A stretch of 64,000 bases of DNA from Kangiella shandongensis (lineage in GTDB: Bacteria; Pseudomonadota; Gammaproteobacteria; Enterobacterales; Kangiellaceae): positions 124,001-188,000 of the forward strand of contig NZ_JACNML010000001.1 of the NCBI RefSeq assembly GCF_020005365.1, in the 5' to 3' direction. Shown in pieces: positions 48,606-57,322 of this stretch; position 1 is the stretch's first letter, and every line of letters starts with the position of its first letter. The notes under the pieces were generated by a model, which was not told the origin of the DNA, made no database searches, and worked only from the letters and a program-made list of their open reading frames with translations. A program made the position numbers and the translations under genes.

Positions 48606-49379
48606 TTAATCTCCATTGGCTGATTTCATATCTGAAGCACAACGAAAGCCTAAGTTTGATAATGTAAACTTGGCTTCTAAACTACTCCTGAAGCCATACC
48701 GCATGAAAGCGGCATAATCTCCGGGGTCGACCGCACCACTCGCCCCTCCCGCACAAAAGAGCTTGGTATCTATGGTGCTATCTTCGCGAGACTCCCCTGT
48801 GACCAGCGTCGAGTTAAAATCTTCCGTCCACTCCCAGACCAGGCCATGCAAGTCATGAACGCCCCAGTAATTAGCAGGGCTCCCACCAACGCTCGGTAGA
48901 GTTTTTGGGCTGGGCTTGCTATACCAAGTCAATATCTGTTGTTTATAACCAGACTCAAGACTTCCGTTTGCCTGTGTTTCACTGGCCAGTGCCGCCAGTT
49001 CCCACTCAGCAACTTTAGGTAACCGCTTACCTTGGGACTGACAGTAGGCATCCGCCGCAAACCAGGACACATAGGTTACTGGACTCTCCGCGGCAATTGC
49101 CTCAAAGCTTTCGTCACTGTCCCAATGTTTTAAATAGTCTTGCTCAACAAAAATTGAAGGTGCTGCTGTCTTGCGCCACTGTGGATTTTGCTCGACAAAC
49201 TCCAGATATTGTTGATTAGTCACGGGATATTGATCAAGGTAGAAGCTACTAACCGTCTGCATTGGGCTATCCTCGCTCATATACAGCGGCCGGTACTCCC
49301 CCCCTTCAATCAAGACCTGCTCACTGGCCCCCGCAAGAGCCAGTGAAACAGTTGCTATGATAAGGGATAGTATTTTCAT
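48606..49379 (-). CDS. SUMF1/FGE-fold protein, NirV-like
   Basis: A 257-residue exported protein with signal peptide MKILSLIIATVSLALAGAS. The formylglycine-generating-enzyme fold shows YPVTNQQYLEFVEQN near residue 50, VSWFAADAYCQSQGKRLPKVAEWE near 108, and the C-terminal GFRCASD. NirV proteins of this fold accompany nirK in many denitrifiers. It lies 17 bases downstream of nirK and is cotranscribed with it. Whether it is catalytic or a maturation partner is unknown. Confidence 0.88.
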   Translation of the reverse strand: MKILSLIIATVSLALAGASEQVLIEGGEYRPLYMSEDSPMQTVSSFYLDQYPVTNQQYLEFVEQNPQWRKTAAPSIFVEQDYLKHWDSDESFEAIAAESPVTYVSWFAADAYCQSQGKRLPKVAEWELAALASETQANGSLESGYKQQILTWYSKPSPKTLPSVGGSPANYWGVHDLHGLVWEWTEDFNSTLVTGESREDSTIDTKLFCAGGASGAVDPGDYAAFMRYGFRSSLEAKFTLSNLGFRCASDMKSANGD

Positions 49380-49396
49380 AACAGTTCAATCAGACC

Positions 49397-50797
49397 TTAG
49401 TGGCCTTTCTGTTGGCGAACTTTCTGTACCTGCTCAACTGTAATTTCGCCCCCTTTATTGCCCCAGGAGTTCAGTACATAAGTTAAAACGTTTGCGATTT
49501 CATCATCTTCCAGCTTCATCGCTGGCATCACACTGTTAAAGCTCTCGCCGTTAACTTTAATCGGACCCTCGAGACCGTGAAGAATAGCTTTAATGCCTCG
49601 AACCGGATCCTCATTGAAGTAATCGGATTTTGCTAAAGGCGGAAACGCCTGAGTCACGCCGGCACCATTAGCCTGGTGGCATGCTTTACAGTTGGCGTCG
49701 TAAACCCGCTTACCGAACTTGATTTTATCTTCCTTGTTCTGAGCTTTAGCAACTTTATAATCGCCTTCCATGGTCTGCACAGCAGAGCCTTCGGGCTGGT
49801 AAATGGCATCGCTTAATTTACCTGAGTAAACGACCTTATCTTCATCCCCTTTAACGTTAATCATGCCTAACGCACCTTTGTTAAATGCGCGGAAGATAGA
49901 GTGATCCACCAGAATCAGATTACCCGGAACCTGTACCTCAAAATCAACGATCGCAGAGCCACCAGCAGGAACCAGTGTCGTCTGAATATTATGATTCTTA
50001 GCACTACCACCTTCGACGTAAACGGTATCGAAGATCTCACCAATCACATGGAAGGAAGAAACCAGGTTTGGGCCACCGTTACCCACATACAGGCGCACCG
50101 TTTCGCCTACTTTGGCTGTCAATGCATTATCGCCTGTCAAGCTGCCAACCGCGCCATTAAAGACGACATAATCAGCATCCTCATCGATAGCTTTTTCCAT
50201 ATCGAACGGTTGAAGACCTGCTTCACCATATTTGCCTTTGGTATAGAAGTCACCCTGCATCACATAGTATTCGCGATCCACTTCGGGTAGCCCTTCTTTC
50301 GGCTCGACCAGAATCAGGCCGTACATACCGTTTGCGATATGCATGCCCACTGGCGCTGTCGCGCAGTGATAAACGTACAAACCAGGATTAAGAGCTTTGA
50401 AGGCAAAGGTTGATGTGTGACCCGGAGCCGTAAATGACGATACCGCACCACCGCCAGGGCCAGTTACCGCATGTAAGTCAATGTTGTGCGGCATTTTTGA
50501 TGAGGGGTGATTAGAAAGATGGAATTCAACTTCATCACCCTCTTTCACACGAATAAAGCTACCCGGTACAGAGCCTCCAAAAGACCAGTAGACATACTCC
50601 ACACCATCGGCCATGGTGCCGACTTTTTCTACCGTTTCCAGGTGCACCACAACACGCGCGTTATGATCACGCTCAATGGCTGGTGGTACATTGGGCGGTG
50701 AAGTCAATACAGCGTCTTCAACAGGTAATTTCTTTGCTGCCCCAACGGAAGCAACAGTTGCTATCGCTAGAGTCACTAGCAGTTTCTTTCCCCACAT
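49397..50797 (-). CDS. nirK: Copper nitrite reductase with C-terminal cytochrome c domain
   Basis: A 466-residue periplasmic enzyme. Start ATG at 50797 ([18 protein letters not shown], signal peptide); GGAG is 8 bases upstream, while the ATG at 50803 has only 3. Two cupredoxin domains: type 1/type 2 copper ligands in [25 protein letters not shown] and ILVDHSIF. The putative catalytic Asp is in NIDLH and the His in SSFHVIG. A fused class I cytochrome c with CKACH near residue 370 and a Met ligand (MPAM) supplies electrons, as in the Ralstonia-type enzyme. It reduces nitrite to NO and is operonic with the NirV-like and SCO genes. Confidence 0.95.
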   Translation of the reverse strand: MWGKKLLVTLAIATVASVGAAKKLPVEDAVLTSPPNVPPAIERDHNARVVVHLETVEKVGTMADGVEYVYWSFGGSVPGSFIRVKEGDEVEFHLSNHPSSKMPHNIDLHAVTGPGGGAVSSFTAPGHTSTFAFKALNPGLYVYHCATAPVGMHIANGMYGLILVEPKEGLPEVDREYYVMQGDFYTKGKYGEAGLQPFDMEKAIDEDADYVVFNGAVGSLTGDNALTAKVGETVRLYVGNGGPNLVSSFHVIGEIFDTVYVEGGSAKNHNIQTTLVPAGGSAIVDFEVQVPGNLILVDHSIFRAFNKGALGMINVKGDEDKVVYSGKLSDAIYQPEGSAVQTMEGDYKVAKAQNKEDKIKFGKRVYDANCKACHQANGAGVTQAFPPLAKSDYFNEDPVRGIKAILHGLEGPIKVNGESFNSVMPAMKLEDDEIANVLTYVLNSWGNKGGEITVEQVQKVRQQKGH

Positions 50798-50860
50798 AAT
50801 CATTTCTCCACATGGTTATTCACTGTCATCTAGTATCAGACTAAAATGCGCAAACCAATA

Positions 50861-50872
50861 TGATCTAGATCA
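50861..50872 (-). promoter_or_regulatory. FNR/DNR-type box upstream of nirK
   Basis: TGATCTAGATCA has the TGAT-N4-ATCA core of Crp/Fnr-family sites. It is palindromic and about 65 bases before the nirK start. The same core, with CTAG as spacer, recurs upstream of nnrS. Confidence 0.6.
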
Positions 50873-50884
50873 TGCAGTCGCTTA

Positions 50885-50907
50885 AATACGTAAACTAATT
50901 ACATCTT
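50885..50907 (-). promoter_or_regulatory. Weak NsrR-type site upstream of nirK
   Basis: On the minus strand the halves are AAGATGTAATT (9 of 11 to AAGATGYATTT) and GTTTACGTATT, a poor second half. It lies 12 bases further out than the FNR-type box. Confidence 0.35.
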
Positions 50908-51040
50908 TTGTTATAAGAACAACACTACCATAGAAAACGTATGAGCTTCTGTTAAGAAGTTATTATTTAAAGAAATTACAGGGTTAGCCATATCGGCCAA
51001 TACTGGTACTTAAAACATAATGGAGGTGAATATAGCCTTA

Positions 51041-51484
51041 TTATACTTCAGAGATTTGCAATATGCGTGCTAACTGTGAGCGGTATTGCTCTGGTAACAC
51101 ATCTTCCAGCGTATACTCGTCAAGGGTACTCAAAAAAGACTTTAAAGCATTACTTAACACCCCTTTTAAACCACAAACGGGTGTAATAACACACTGATTT
51201 TTATCAGAAAAGCACTCTACTAATGCCAAGTCAGGCTCCATTTCACGAACCAGAACACCAATACAGATTTCATTTGGTTCCAACTTAAGACGTATGCCAC
51301 CATTTTTACCACGAACGGTTTCGATATAGCCCTTTTTATTCAGGCTATGTACCACCTTCATCAGGTGGTTACTGGAAATATTATAGCGCTCTGAAATTTC
51401 TTGAATAGTCGTTAACCGCCCCTTCTGCAATGCGAGAAGCATTAACACCCGTAAGGAATAATCAGTATACCGGGTTATATTCAC
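51041..51484 (-). CDS. nsrR: Rrf2 family nitric oxide-sensing repressor NsrR
   Basis: 147 residues. The N-terminal winged helix has MNITRYTDYSLRVLMLLAL. The iron-sulfur Cys triplet is ECF...QCVITPVC (about residues 90-104). NsrR represses NO-detoxification genes, and NO destroys its cluster. It follows ybaN by 16 bases in one operon, beside nnrS-ric-norB. A second NsrR paralogue is at 61652-62125. NsrR-type palindromes upstream of ybaN suggest autoregulation. Confidence 0.9.
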   Translation of the reverse strand: MNITRYTDYSLRVLMLLALQKGRLTTIQEISERYNISSNHLMKVVHSLNKKGYIETVRGKNGGIRLKLEPNEICIGVLVREMEPDLALVECFSDKNQCVITPVCGLKGVLSNALKSFLSTLDEYTLEDVLPEQYRSQLARILQISEV

Positions 51485-51500
51485 AAAGTTTTCTCCTAAA

Positions 51501-51866
51501 CTACGACGAAGGCCGGCTTACAATAAAAAGTATTAATCCAACAAAGAAAAACCCAAGTCCCCAGAGCAGATAAGGGTGTCCGCCGCTATACCACAGAACA
51601 AGCCAGCTACTAAGCATCATGCCGCAAGCCAAACACTTACCGGTAACCGGGATCGCTCTTCTTTGATACCAGTCATTAAGAACCGGACCAAAATGACGGT
51701 GATTCATGAGCCAGCTCTTCAGTTGTGGTGAGCCCCTGGATGCAGCCCAAATTGCTATCAATAAAAAAGGTGTCGTCGGTAATAAAGGTAACAAAGCCCC
51801 AATAAAACCGATCAACACAGCCGCTAAGGCAATGATTTTATAGAATAATTGACCCGGCACAACCAT
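51501..51866 (-). CDS. ybaN: YbaN family (DUF454) inner-membrane protein
   Basis: 121 residues with three or four hydrophobic segments, beginning LFYKIIALAAVLIGFIGALLPLLPTTPFLLIAIWAASRGSP, which is the DUF454 signature. AGGAG lies 8 bases before the ATG. Function unknown. Being the first gene of an operon with nsrR and preceded by an NsrR-like site, it is likely NO-regulated here. Confidence 0.85.
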   Translation of the reverse strand: MVVPGQLFYKIIALAAVLIGFIGALLPLLPTTPFLLIAIWAASRGSPQLKSWLMNHRHFGPVLNDWYQRRAIPVTGKCLACGMMLSSWLVLWYSGGHPYLLWGLGFFFVGLILFIVSRPSS

Positions 51867-51904
51867 TACATTTACTCCTGTACCATAGCAACAGAACGAC
51901 CTAT

Positions 51905-51927
51905 ATCATGCATTTACAATATACCTT
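51905..51927 (-). promoter_or_regulatory. NsrR-type site upstream of ybaN-nsrR
   Basis: Halves ATCATGCATTT (9 of 11) and AATATACCTTA-like (8 of 11 to the reverse half), spaced 11-1-11. It is about 39 bases before the ybaN start. Confidence 0.5.
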
Positions 51928-51950
51928 ATTTTCAATCATGTCGACCTATC

Positions 51951-51964
51951 TTGACCTAGATCAA
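51951..51964 (+). promoter_or_regulatory. FNR/DNR-type box between ybaN-nsrR and nnrS
   Basis: TTGACCTAGATCAA differs by one base from TTGAT-N4-ATCAA. The CTAG spacer is shared with the nirK-side box at 50861. Confidence 0.6.
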
Positions 51965-52069
51965 AGATAAATCAACTCATGCCACTATCCTTTAAAAGCA
52001 AATAATATCGTAATTCTTTTTGATAAACCAAAAGCATCTTTGAGTGAAGAGCTTTTCAATACAAACATA

Positions 52070-52092
52070 AAGATGTATTATAAATACATCTT
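52070..52092 (+). promoter_or_regulatory. NsrR operator upstream of nnrS
   Basis: AAGATGTATTA, one base, AAATACATCTT. The 11-1-11 palindrome is almost perfect (10 of 11 paired) and matches the NsrR consensus in both halves. It ends 18 bases before the nnrS ATG. Confidence 0.85.
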
Positions 52093-52110
52093 CTAGGGTT
52101 TAGGGCCAGC

Positions 52111-53232
52111 ATGAAGAAAGTGAATGCACAGAAACTATTTTTCCCCGCAGCAAGCATTTATGCTGCAATGGCAGTGCTACTATCTGTATTCGCCCTTCAC
52201 GCTGGCTGGCCCAGGGGCTTGATTGCCACAGGTCACGGCCATGAAATGTTTTTTGGTTTTACTCTGGCGCTGATTGCAGGTTATAACTTGGGGAAAATAA
52301 CGCAACGTTTACTACTTGCTTTATTTGTTTTGTGGCTTGCCGCTCGTATTAGTTACTTATTGGCTCCTTCACATTTAATTTCACAGTGGTTGAGCCCTTT
52401 GTTTGCTCTATTTCTAGCCTGGCATATCGTGCCACGCTTTTTCGCTGCAAAGAAGTGGCGCAATAAAGTAATCAGCCCCCTGCTATTAATAATTTGTTTA
52501 TTACCTGCGTTGTGGTTATTGCAGCAGCAAATGTCACTCACAATCGAGCATCGCCAGCTGGTTTCCGCCACCTTACTCCTACTGATCTTATTAATGGCGT
52601 TTTTTGGTGGCCGCATGATAGCGCCAACCACCGCCGGTGAATTACAAAAGCAGGGAATACGGTTACAAACTCCCGTACAACCTCGCTTAGAAGCGTTAAT
52701 ACTCCTGCTACTGCCCCTTGGTGCCCTCAGCATCTTAGTCCCTAGCACCAAACAGTTAGCAGGAGTACCTACATTTTTAGCTGCCTGTGTATTAATGGTT
52801 CGTCTCGTTCGTTGGCAGGTTTGGCGCTGCCCGAATCGTCCGGACTTATTTGGGTTAGCGGTCGGCTATTTATGGCTGGCACTGGGTACTTCAGGTCTGA
52901 GCCTGGCGTTCTGGTTTAAGCTGCCTGTCGATACTATTTTGCACATGATTACTGTCGGAGCCATAGGCTGTTTGTCGGCGAGCCTGATGTTGAAGTCCCG
53001 TTTTAAACGGAGTTCAACAGAACCACGACCCATGGTCGCATCGCTCAGCATCATCTCCCTCATTTCTCTGGCGACCATTTTACGAGTTATAGCTACCGCC
53101 GATACTTTCTCGCAACTACTGCTATGGCTCTCTGCTGTGTCATGGGCATTAGCGTTTATACGCTTAGGATTTCTCCTGCTAAGCGACGCTAATAACCCAA
53201 GCAGATTGACAACTTGGAGACAAGCAATATGA
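52111..53232 (+). CDS. nnrS: NnrS family heme-copper membrane protein
   Basis: A 373-residue polytopic protein with about ten to twelve helices and conserved His residues. The opening HAGWPRGLIATGHGHEMFFGFTLALIAGYN is the NnrS signature; a later HMITVGAIGCLSASLMLKSRF also fits. NnrS protects against NO and its iron complexes. It is the first gene of nnrS-ric-norB and carries the best NsrR operator of the window. Confidence 0.93.
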   Translation: MKKVNAQKLFFPAASIYAAMAVLLSVFALHAGWPRGLIATGHGHEMFFGFTLALIAGYNLGKITQRLLLALFVLWLAARISYLLAPSHLISQWLSPLFALFLAWHIVPRFFAAKKWRNKVISPLLLIICLLPALWLLQQQMSLTIEHRQLVSATLLLLILLMAFFGGRMIAPTTAGELQKQGIRLQTPVQPRLEALILLLLPLGALSILVPSTKQLAGVPTFLAACVLMVRLVRWQVWRCPNRPDLFGLAVGYLWLALGTSGLSLAFWFKLPVDTILHMITVGAIGCLSASLMLKSRFKRSSTEPRPMVASLSIISLISLATILRVIATADTFSQLLLWLSAVSWALAFIRLGFLLLSDANNPSRLTTWRQAI

Positions 53233-53906
53233 ATTTATTAATCACCCCATTAGGACAAATAGCCCGTGATATTCCGGGTGCCAGCGAACTGTTGTACCAA
53301 CAGGGTATTGATTATAGCTGTGCTGGTAAGACGACACTGGCCGATGCTCTGGATGCTCAAGCACTGGATATAGCGGAAACTGTTAACGCGTTAAATTATT
53401 TAGTTAAACACCCAGCCCCGGCAACTCCGAGCCTGAGTGAGGCATCTAACGAAGAGATCATTAACCATATTCTGGAGCGCTACCATCAGGTCCACCGTCA
53501 GCAGTTACCCGAGTTGCTGGATCTGGCCGATCGCGTTGAAACCGTTCACGCTTCACACCCGGCCTGCCCTAAAGGTTTAACCGAACATTTACAAAAAATG
53601 TCACAAGAAATGGAGTCGCATATGCTCAAAGAAGAGCAGATTTTATTTCCGATCATTCAACGCGGCATGGCTCATATGGCAACAAGCCCGGTCGCGGTGA
53701 TGCGAATGGAGCACGACGACCATAGCGAATCGATAAAACAATTGCAGCATCTGGCAAACAACTTTGAAGTTCCGGCGGATGCCTGCAATACCTGGCAAAC
53801 ACTTAACCAAAAACTCAAAATTTTTAAACAAGACTTAATTAATCATATTCACATCGAAAACAACATTTTATTTGAACGTATTGATAACTACCTGAGAGGA
53901 GCATAA
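53229..53906 (+). CDS. ric: Ric/YtfE/ScdA di-iron protein for iron-sulfur cluster repair
   Basis: 225 residues from the ATG at 53229 in an ATGA overlap with nnrS, with GGAG upstream. The N-terminal ScdA_N segment (PLGQIARDIPGASELLYQQGIDYSCAG) contains the conserved Cys. The hemerythrin-like domain has metal ligands in YHQVHRQQLPE, MESHMLKEEQILFP, RMEHDDHSES and HIHIENNILFE. It repairs clusters after NO damage. norB follows 3 bases downstream. Confidence 0.92.
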   Translation: MNLLITPLGQIARDIPGASELLYQQGIDYSCAGKTTLADALDAQALDIAETVNALNYLVKHPAPATPSLSEASNEEIINHILERYHQVHRQQLPELLDLADRVETVHASHPACPKGLTEHLQKMSQEMESHMLKEEQILFPIIQRGMAHMATSPVAVMRMEHDDHSESIKQLQHLANNFEVPADACNTWQTLNQKLKIFKQDLINHIHIENNILFERIDNYLRGA

Positions 53907-53908
53907 TC

Positions 53909-56191
53909 ATGGGTAAATATCGCAAACTCTGGTTTACCCTGATAGCAATATTAGCGGTAACCTTCGCTATACTTGGCTATTTTGGTAATGAAGTCTATCG
54001 ACAGGCCCCTCCCATCCCTGAAAAAGTCGTCAGCACTGATGGGCAGGAATTAATGACCAAAGAATCGATTCTTGATGGCCAAACGGCATGGCAGTCTATC
54101 GGTGGCATGCAACTGGGATCTATCTGGGGGCACGGAGCCTATCAAGCACCGGACTGGACCGCTGACTGGCTCCACCGAGAATTGATGGCATGGCTGGATA
54201 TGGCGGCGCAAGACAATTATGGCGCGGCTTATGATGAGCTGGATGGCGAACAGCAACAAACCCTCAAATATCGCTTAAAACAAGAGTATCGCACCAATAC
54301 GTTTAATAAAGACACTGGTAAGATGGCAGTTTCAGCACGTCGTGCTCAAGCAATCGCACAAACCGCGGATTACTATGATCGGTTATTTAGCGATGCCGCC
54401 GACCTCAAAGAAACTCGCAACCACTACGCGATGAAAGAAAATACATTGCCTAATGCGGAACGTCGGGAAGTCATGACACAGTTCTTCTTCTGGACAGCCT
54501 GGGCAGCCGCAACCGAGCGCCCTGGTAGCGATGCCACTTACACCAATAACTGGCCGCATGAACCGCTTATCGACAACAAACCTACCTCTGAAAATATCGT
54601 GTGGTCGATCATCAGTGTGATTCTGTTGATCGCCGGCGTTGGCGGACTGGTATGGGGTTGGGCCTTTATGCGCAAGAAGGAAGAACATGAGCCTCCGGCT
54701 CCAGAGCAAGATCCCATTACCACGTTTAAGTTAACGCCTTCGCAGAAAGCGTTAGGTAAATACTTGTTGGTTGTGGTTGCCCTGTTTACGCTACAAGTCC
54801 TGTTAGGAGGGTTCACCGCACACTATACCGTCGAAGGACAAGGCTTCTATGGTATCGAGACCTCAAAATGGTTCCCCTACTCGCTGGTTCGTACCTGGCA
54901 TATTCAAGCAGCCATGTTCTGGATCGCTACCGGTTTTCTGGCGGCGGGTCTATTCCTGGTACCGATCATCAACGGCGGTAAAGATCCCAAGTACCAGAAG
55001 CTCGGTGTCAACGTGCTATTCTGGGCTCTGGTTGCCGTGGTCGCCGGCACTTTTATCGGTAGCTATATGGCAATTGCGCAAGTCCTGCCTGAACACTTAA
55101 GTTTCTGGTTAGGACACCAGGGCTATGAGTATGTCGATCTGGGACGCCTATGGCATTGGGGCAAATTCACCGGGATTGTCCTGTGGCTGGTTCTGATGCT
55201 GCGCGGTATCGCTCCAGCGCTGAAAAAGAAAGGTGATAAAAACCTGCTGGTACTGTTAACGGCATCGGTAGTTGCCATCGGTTTATTCTACGGTGCCGGC
55301 TTCTTCTACGGCGAAAGAACACACATTTCCATCATGGAATACTGGCGCTGGTGGATCGTGCACCTTTGGGTTGAAGGCTTCTTTGAAGTATTCGCAACCG
55401 TGTCGCTGGCTTTCATTTTCCACAGCATGGGGTTGATCGGTCGCTCAACCGCAACGGCTGCCAGCCTTGCTTCGGCTTCCATCTTCATGCTTGGCGGTGT
55501 TCCTGGCACCTTCCACCACCTCTACTTTTCCGGTACAACAACACCTGTGATGGCAGTTGGTGCAACTTTCAGTGCACTCGAAGTGGTGCCTTTGATTGTC
55601 CTGGGTTATGAGGCCTGGGAAAACTATCGCTTGAAAAACCGTGCGCCCTGGATGGAAAAAATGCGCTGGCCTTTGATGTGCTTCGTGGCCGTCGCCTTCT
55701 GGAATATGTTCGGCGCTGGCGTACTGGGCTTTATGATCAACCCTCCGGTATCACTGTACTATGTGCAGGGTCTGAACATGACCCCAACCCACGCACATGC
55801 CGCTCTGTTCGGTGTCTACGGCTTCCTCGCCATTGGTTTTGTGCTGATGATATTACGCTATATTCGTCCGCACATGGTGTTTGACGAAAAGCTGATGAAA
55901 ACAGGGTTCTGGTGGCTCAACATTGGCCTCATGATGATGCTGCTAACGAGTCTGTTGCCGGTAGGAATCATTCAATTTTATGCCAGCGTCAGCGAAGGTT
56001 TCTGGTACGCCCGGAGCGAAGCCTTCATGCAAAGCGAACTTCTTTACACGCTACGCTGGGTCAGAACTATCGGTGACGTCGTCTTTATCGTTGGTGCTCT
56101 GGCCGTTACCTGGCAGGTCATTAAAGGGCTACTCAATAAACCAAGCCGCGAACCGCTTACTCAGCCAATCCCAGTCAAAGAGACTCCATAA
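53909..56191 (+). CDS. norB: Single-subunit quinol-dependent nitric oxide reductase (qNOR)
   Basis: A 760-residue NorB/NorZ type with the N-terminal extension of the quinol-dependent class instead of a NorC partner. Heme and FeB ligands are visible in LVRTWHIQAAMFWIATGF, HLWVEGFFEVFATVSL, GTFHHLYFSG and THAHAALFGVYG. The Glu of VEGFFE is a conserved active-site residue. It reduces two NO to N2O. It is third in an operon with nnrS and ric, downstream of an NsrR operator, and followed by a strong terminator. There is no norC or norQ/norD nearby. Confidence 0.95.
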   Translation: MGKYRKLWFTLIAILAVTFAILGYFGNEVYRQAPPIPEKVVSTDGQELMTKESILDGQTAWQSIGGMQLGSIWGHGAYQAPDWTADWLHRELMAWLDMAAQDNYGAAYDELDGEQQQTLKYRLKQEYRTNTFNKDTGKMAVSARRAQAIAQTADYYDRLFSDAADLKETRNHYAMKENTLPNAERREVMTQFFFWTAWAAATERPGSDATYTNNWPHEPLIDNKPTSENIVWSIISVILLIAGVGGLVWGWAFMRKKEEHEPPAPEQDPITTFKLTPSQKALGKYLLVVVALFTLQVLLGGFTAHYTVEGQGFYGIETSKWFPYSLVRTWHIQAAMFWIATGFLAAGLFLVPIINGGKDPKYQKLGVNVLFWALVAVVAGTFIGSYMAIAQVLPEHLSFWLGHQGYEYVDLGRLWHWGKFTGIVLWLVLMLRGIAPALKKKGDKNLLVLLTASVVAIGLFYGAGFFYGERTHISIMEYWRWWIVHLWVEGFFEVFATVSLAFIFHSMGLIGRSTATAASLASASIFMLGGVPGTFHHLYFSGTTTPVMAVGATFSALEVVPLIVLGYEAWENYRLKNRAPWMEKMRWPLMCFVAVAFWNMFGAGVLGFMINPPVSLYYVQGLNMTPTHAHAALFGVYGFLAIGFVLMILRYIRPHMVFDEKLMKTGFWWLNIGLMMMLLTSLLPVGIIQFYASVSEGFWYARSEAFMQSELLYTLRWVRTIGDVVFIVGALAVTWQVIKGLLNKPSREPLTQPIPVKETP

Positions 56192-56216
56192 TAATAAGAT
56201 AGGCTCTCCTGATTTT

Positions 56217-56242
56217 GAGGTGCCATGCGGCACCTCTTTTTT
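56217..56242 (+). terminator. Terminator of nnrS-ric-norB
   Basis: GAGGTGCC, loop ATGC, GGCACCTC and a run of Ts. An 8-base perfect stem. Confidence 0.92.
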
Positions 56243-56253
56243 ATCAGCTCTCT

Positions 56254-56934
56254 TTAGCGAGGCGGGTCAACTTTTTGGCCGTGACTCGTATTCAAACGAT
56301 ACCAGCCAGCAATCGAATAACGATCCCTTGCCGCCGGTAACACTTCATGCGGAAACTCTTCGCTTAAAAAGGCAACCAAGGTGCCGAAACTCGGTGTCAC
56401 TTTTGTTCCTTCCATATCAAGTTCATCGCGATATATAACTAATTCCCCCGAATCATCCGGCAACCAGCCCGGATTCAGATAAATCACTAATGACAAGACA
56501 CGGTTAGACTCGCCTTTAAATGCATCGAAATGGCGCTTATAAAAATCTCCCGGCGCATAGTGCGCATAATGACTTTCAAATGAAAAAAGTCCAAGAAGCA
56601 ACCGTGCATTCAAAAATCGCCTTAATGCTGAAGTCCATTCCAACCAACGAGCACCAGTCTCTGACGAACCGTCGATCCAACAGATTTCATCAGTGCGCAC
56701 AAAACTATTCAGCATATGATCCACTTGTCGACCAATACCTGCCGAATCAAATTCGGCCTGAGGCATTTGCTGTAACTGCTGGTAAAGCGACTGAGCTAAC
56801 TCAGGGGGAAGAGCATTTGGGTTAATACTATAGCCTTGCTCACCAATATCTTGAGCAATTTTCTCGAATAAAGCCGGAGTTTCGCCGAAGCGAGGACCAG
56901 CCAGGTATGAAACATCGATCAATGCATCGTTCAA
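56254..56934 (-). CDS. 2-oxoglutarate/Fe(II)-dependent prolyl 4-hydroxylase-like protein
   Basis: A 226-residue cytoplasmic dioxygenase. The Fe ligands are His and Asp in KRHFDAFKG (about residues 136-144) and His in EFPHEVLP. The 2OG-binding Arg is in RDRYSIAGWYR. The family includes bacterial prolyl 4-hydroxylases that modify translation factors or HIF-like substrates. It is convergent with norB, and the terminator between them is shared territory. The substrate is unknown. Confidence 0.88.
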   Translation of the reverse strand: MNDALIDVSYLAGPRFGETPALFEKIAQDIGEQGYSINPNALPPELAQSLYQQLQQMPQAEFDSAGIGRQVDHMLNSFVRTDEICWIDGSSETGARWLEWTSALRRFLNARLLLGLFSFESHYAHYAPGDFYKRHFDAFKGESNRVLSLVIYLNPGWLPDDSGELVIYRDELDMEGTKVTPSFGTLVAFLSEEFPHEVLPAARDRYSIAGWYRLNTSHGQKVDPPR

Positions 56935-57318
56935 TAGGGTTTGCCTCGAGACAACAATTAGGAGAGTCAGGATTGTCTTTACTTATATGCCGAAACCCGC
57001 TTAAAGGCAAGCTTTATATGCCACTTCTCGCCTGGGCCAGGCTGACCCGGGAACAACGAGCCCATTTAAAGACCAGTATACCTTGAAAGTACAGACAAAC
57101 CACTGATATGGCGGATCAGTCACAAAACCAGCGACAGATCCGAGCAGTTTCTTTACATAACTTTCACATCGTCAGTCTTAGGGTAAATACGAGGCCCGAT
57201 GAAAGATCATGTTCATCGCGCGAAATAAGACGGGGGTATCAATGTTACAGACGAATTCACAGACAATGATTGTTCGCCATGCAACAAAAATACCCCACAG
57301 AAAAAAGAGGTATGAACC
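56935..57318. other. Divergent intergenic region with several inverted repeats
   Basis: 384 bases between the 2OG-oxygenase and DUF4331 genes, containing GCCTGGGCCAGGC at 57030-57042 (perfect 6-1-6 palindrome), ACTGAT-N7-ATCAGT at 57102-57120, and CGATGAA-N8-TTCATCG at 57197-57218. These could be operators for the DUF4331 operon or the oxygenase. A 26-codon open frame (57242-57322) lies in its right part. No other gene seen. Confidence 0.45.
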
Positions 57319-57322
57319 ATGA
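57242..57322 (+). CDS. Possible 26-residue leader peptide overlapping the DUF4331 start
   Basis: ATG at 57242 (MLQTNSQTMIVRHATKIPHR...) runs to a TGA at 57320-57322, which overlaps the DUF4331 ATG as ATGA. A GGGGGT stretch lies about 8 bases upstream. The DUF4331 gene also has its own AGAGGT, so this may be a translationally coupled leader or a chance frame. Confidence 0.3.
   Translation: MLQTNSQTMIVRHATKIPHRKKRYEP

Noticed and set aside
48038-56191. Complete denitrification pathway
   Set aside because: No nitrate reductase or nitrous oxide reductase genes are present in the window. Only the nitrite-to-NO and NO-to-N2O steps can be supported.
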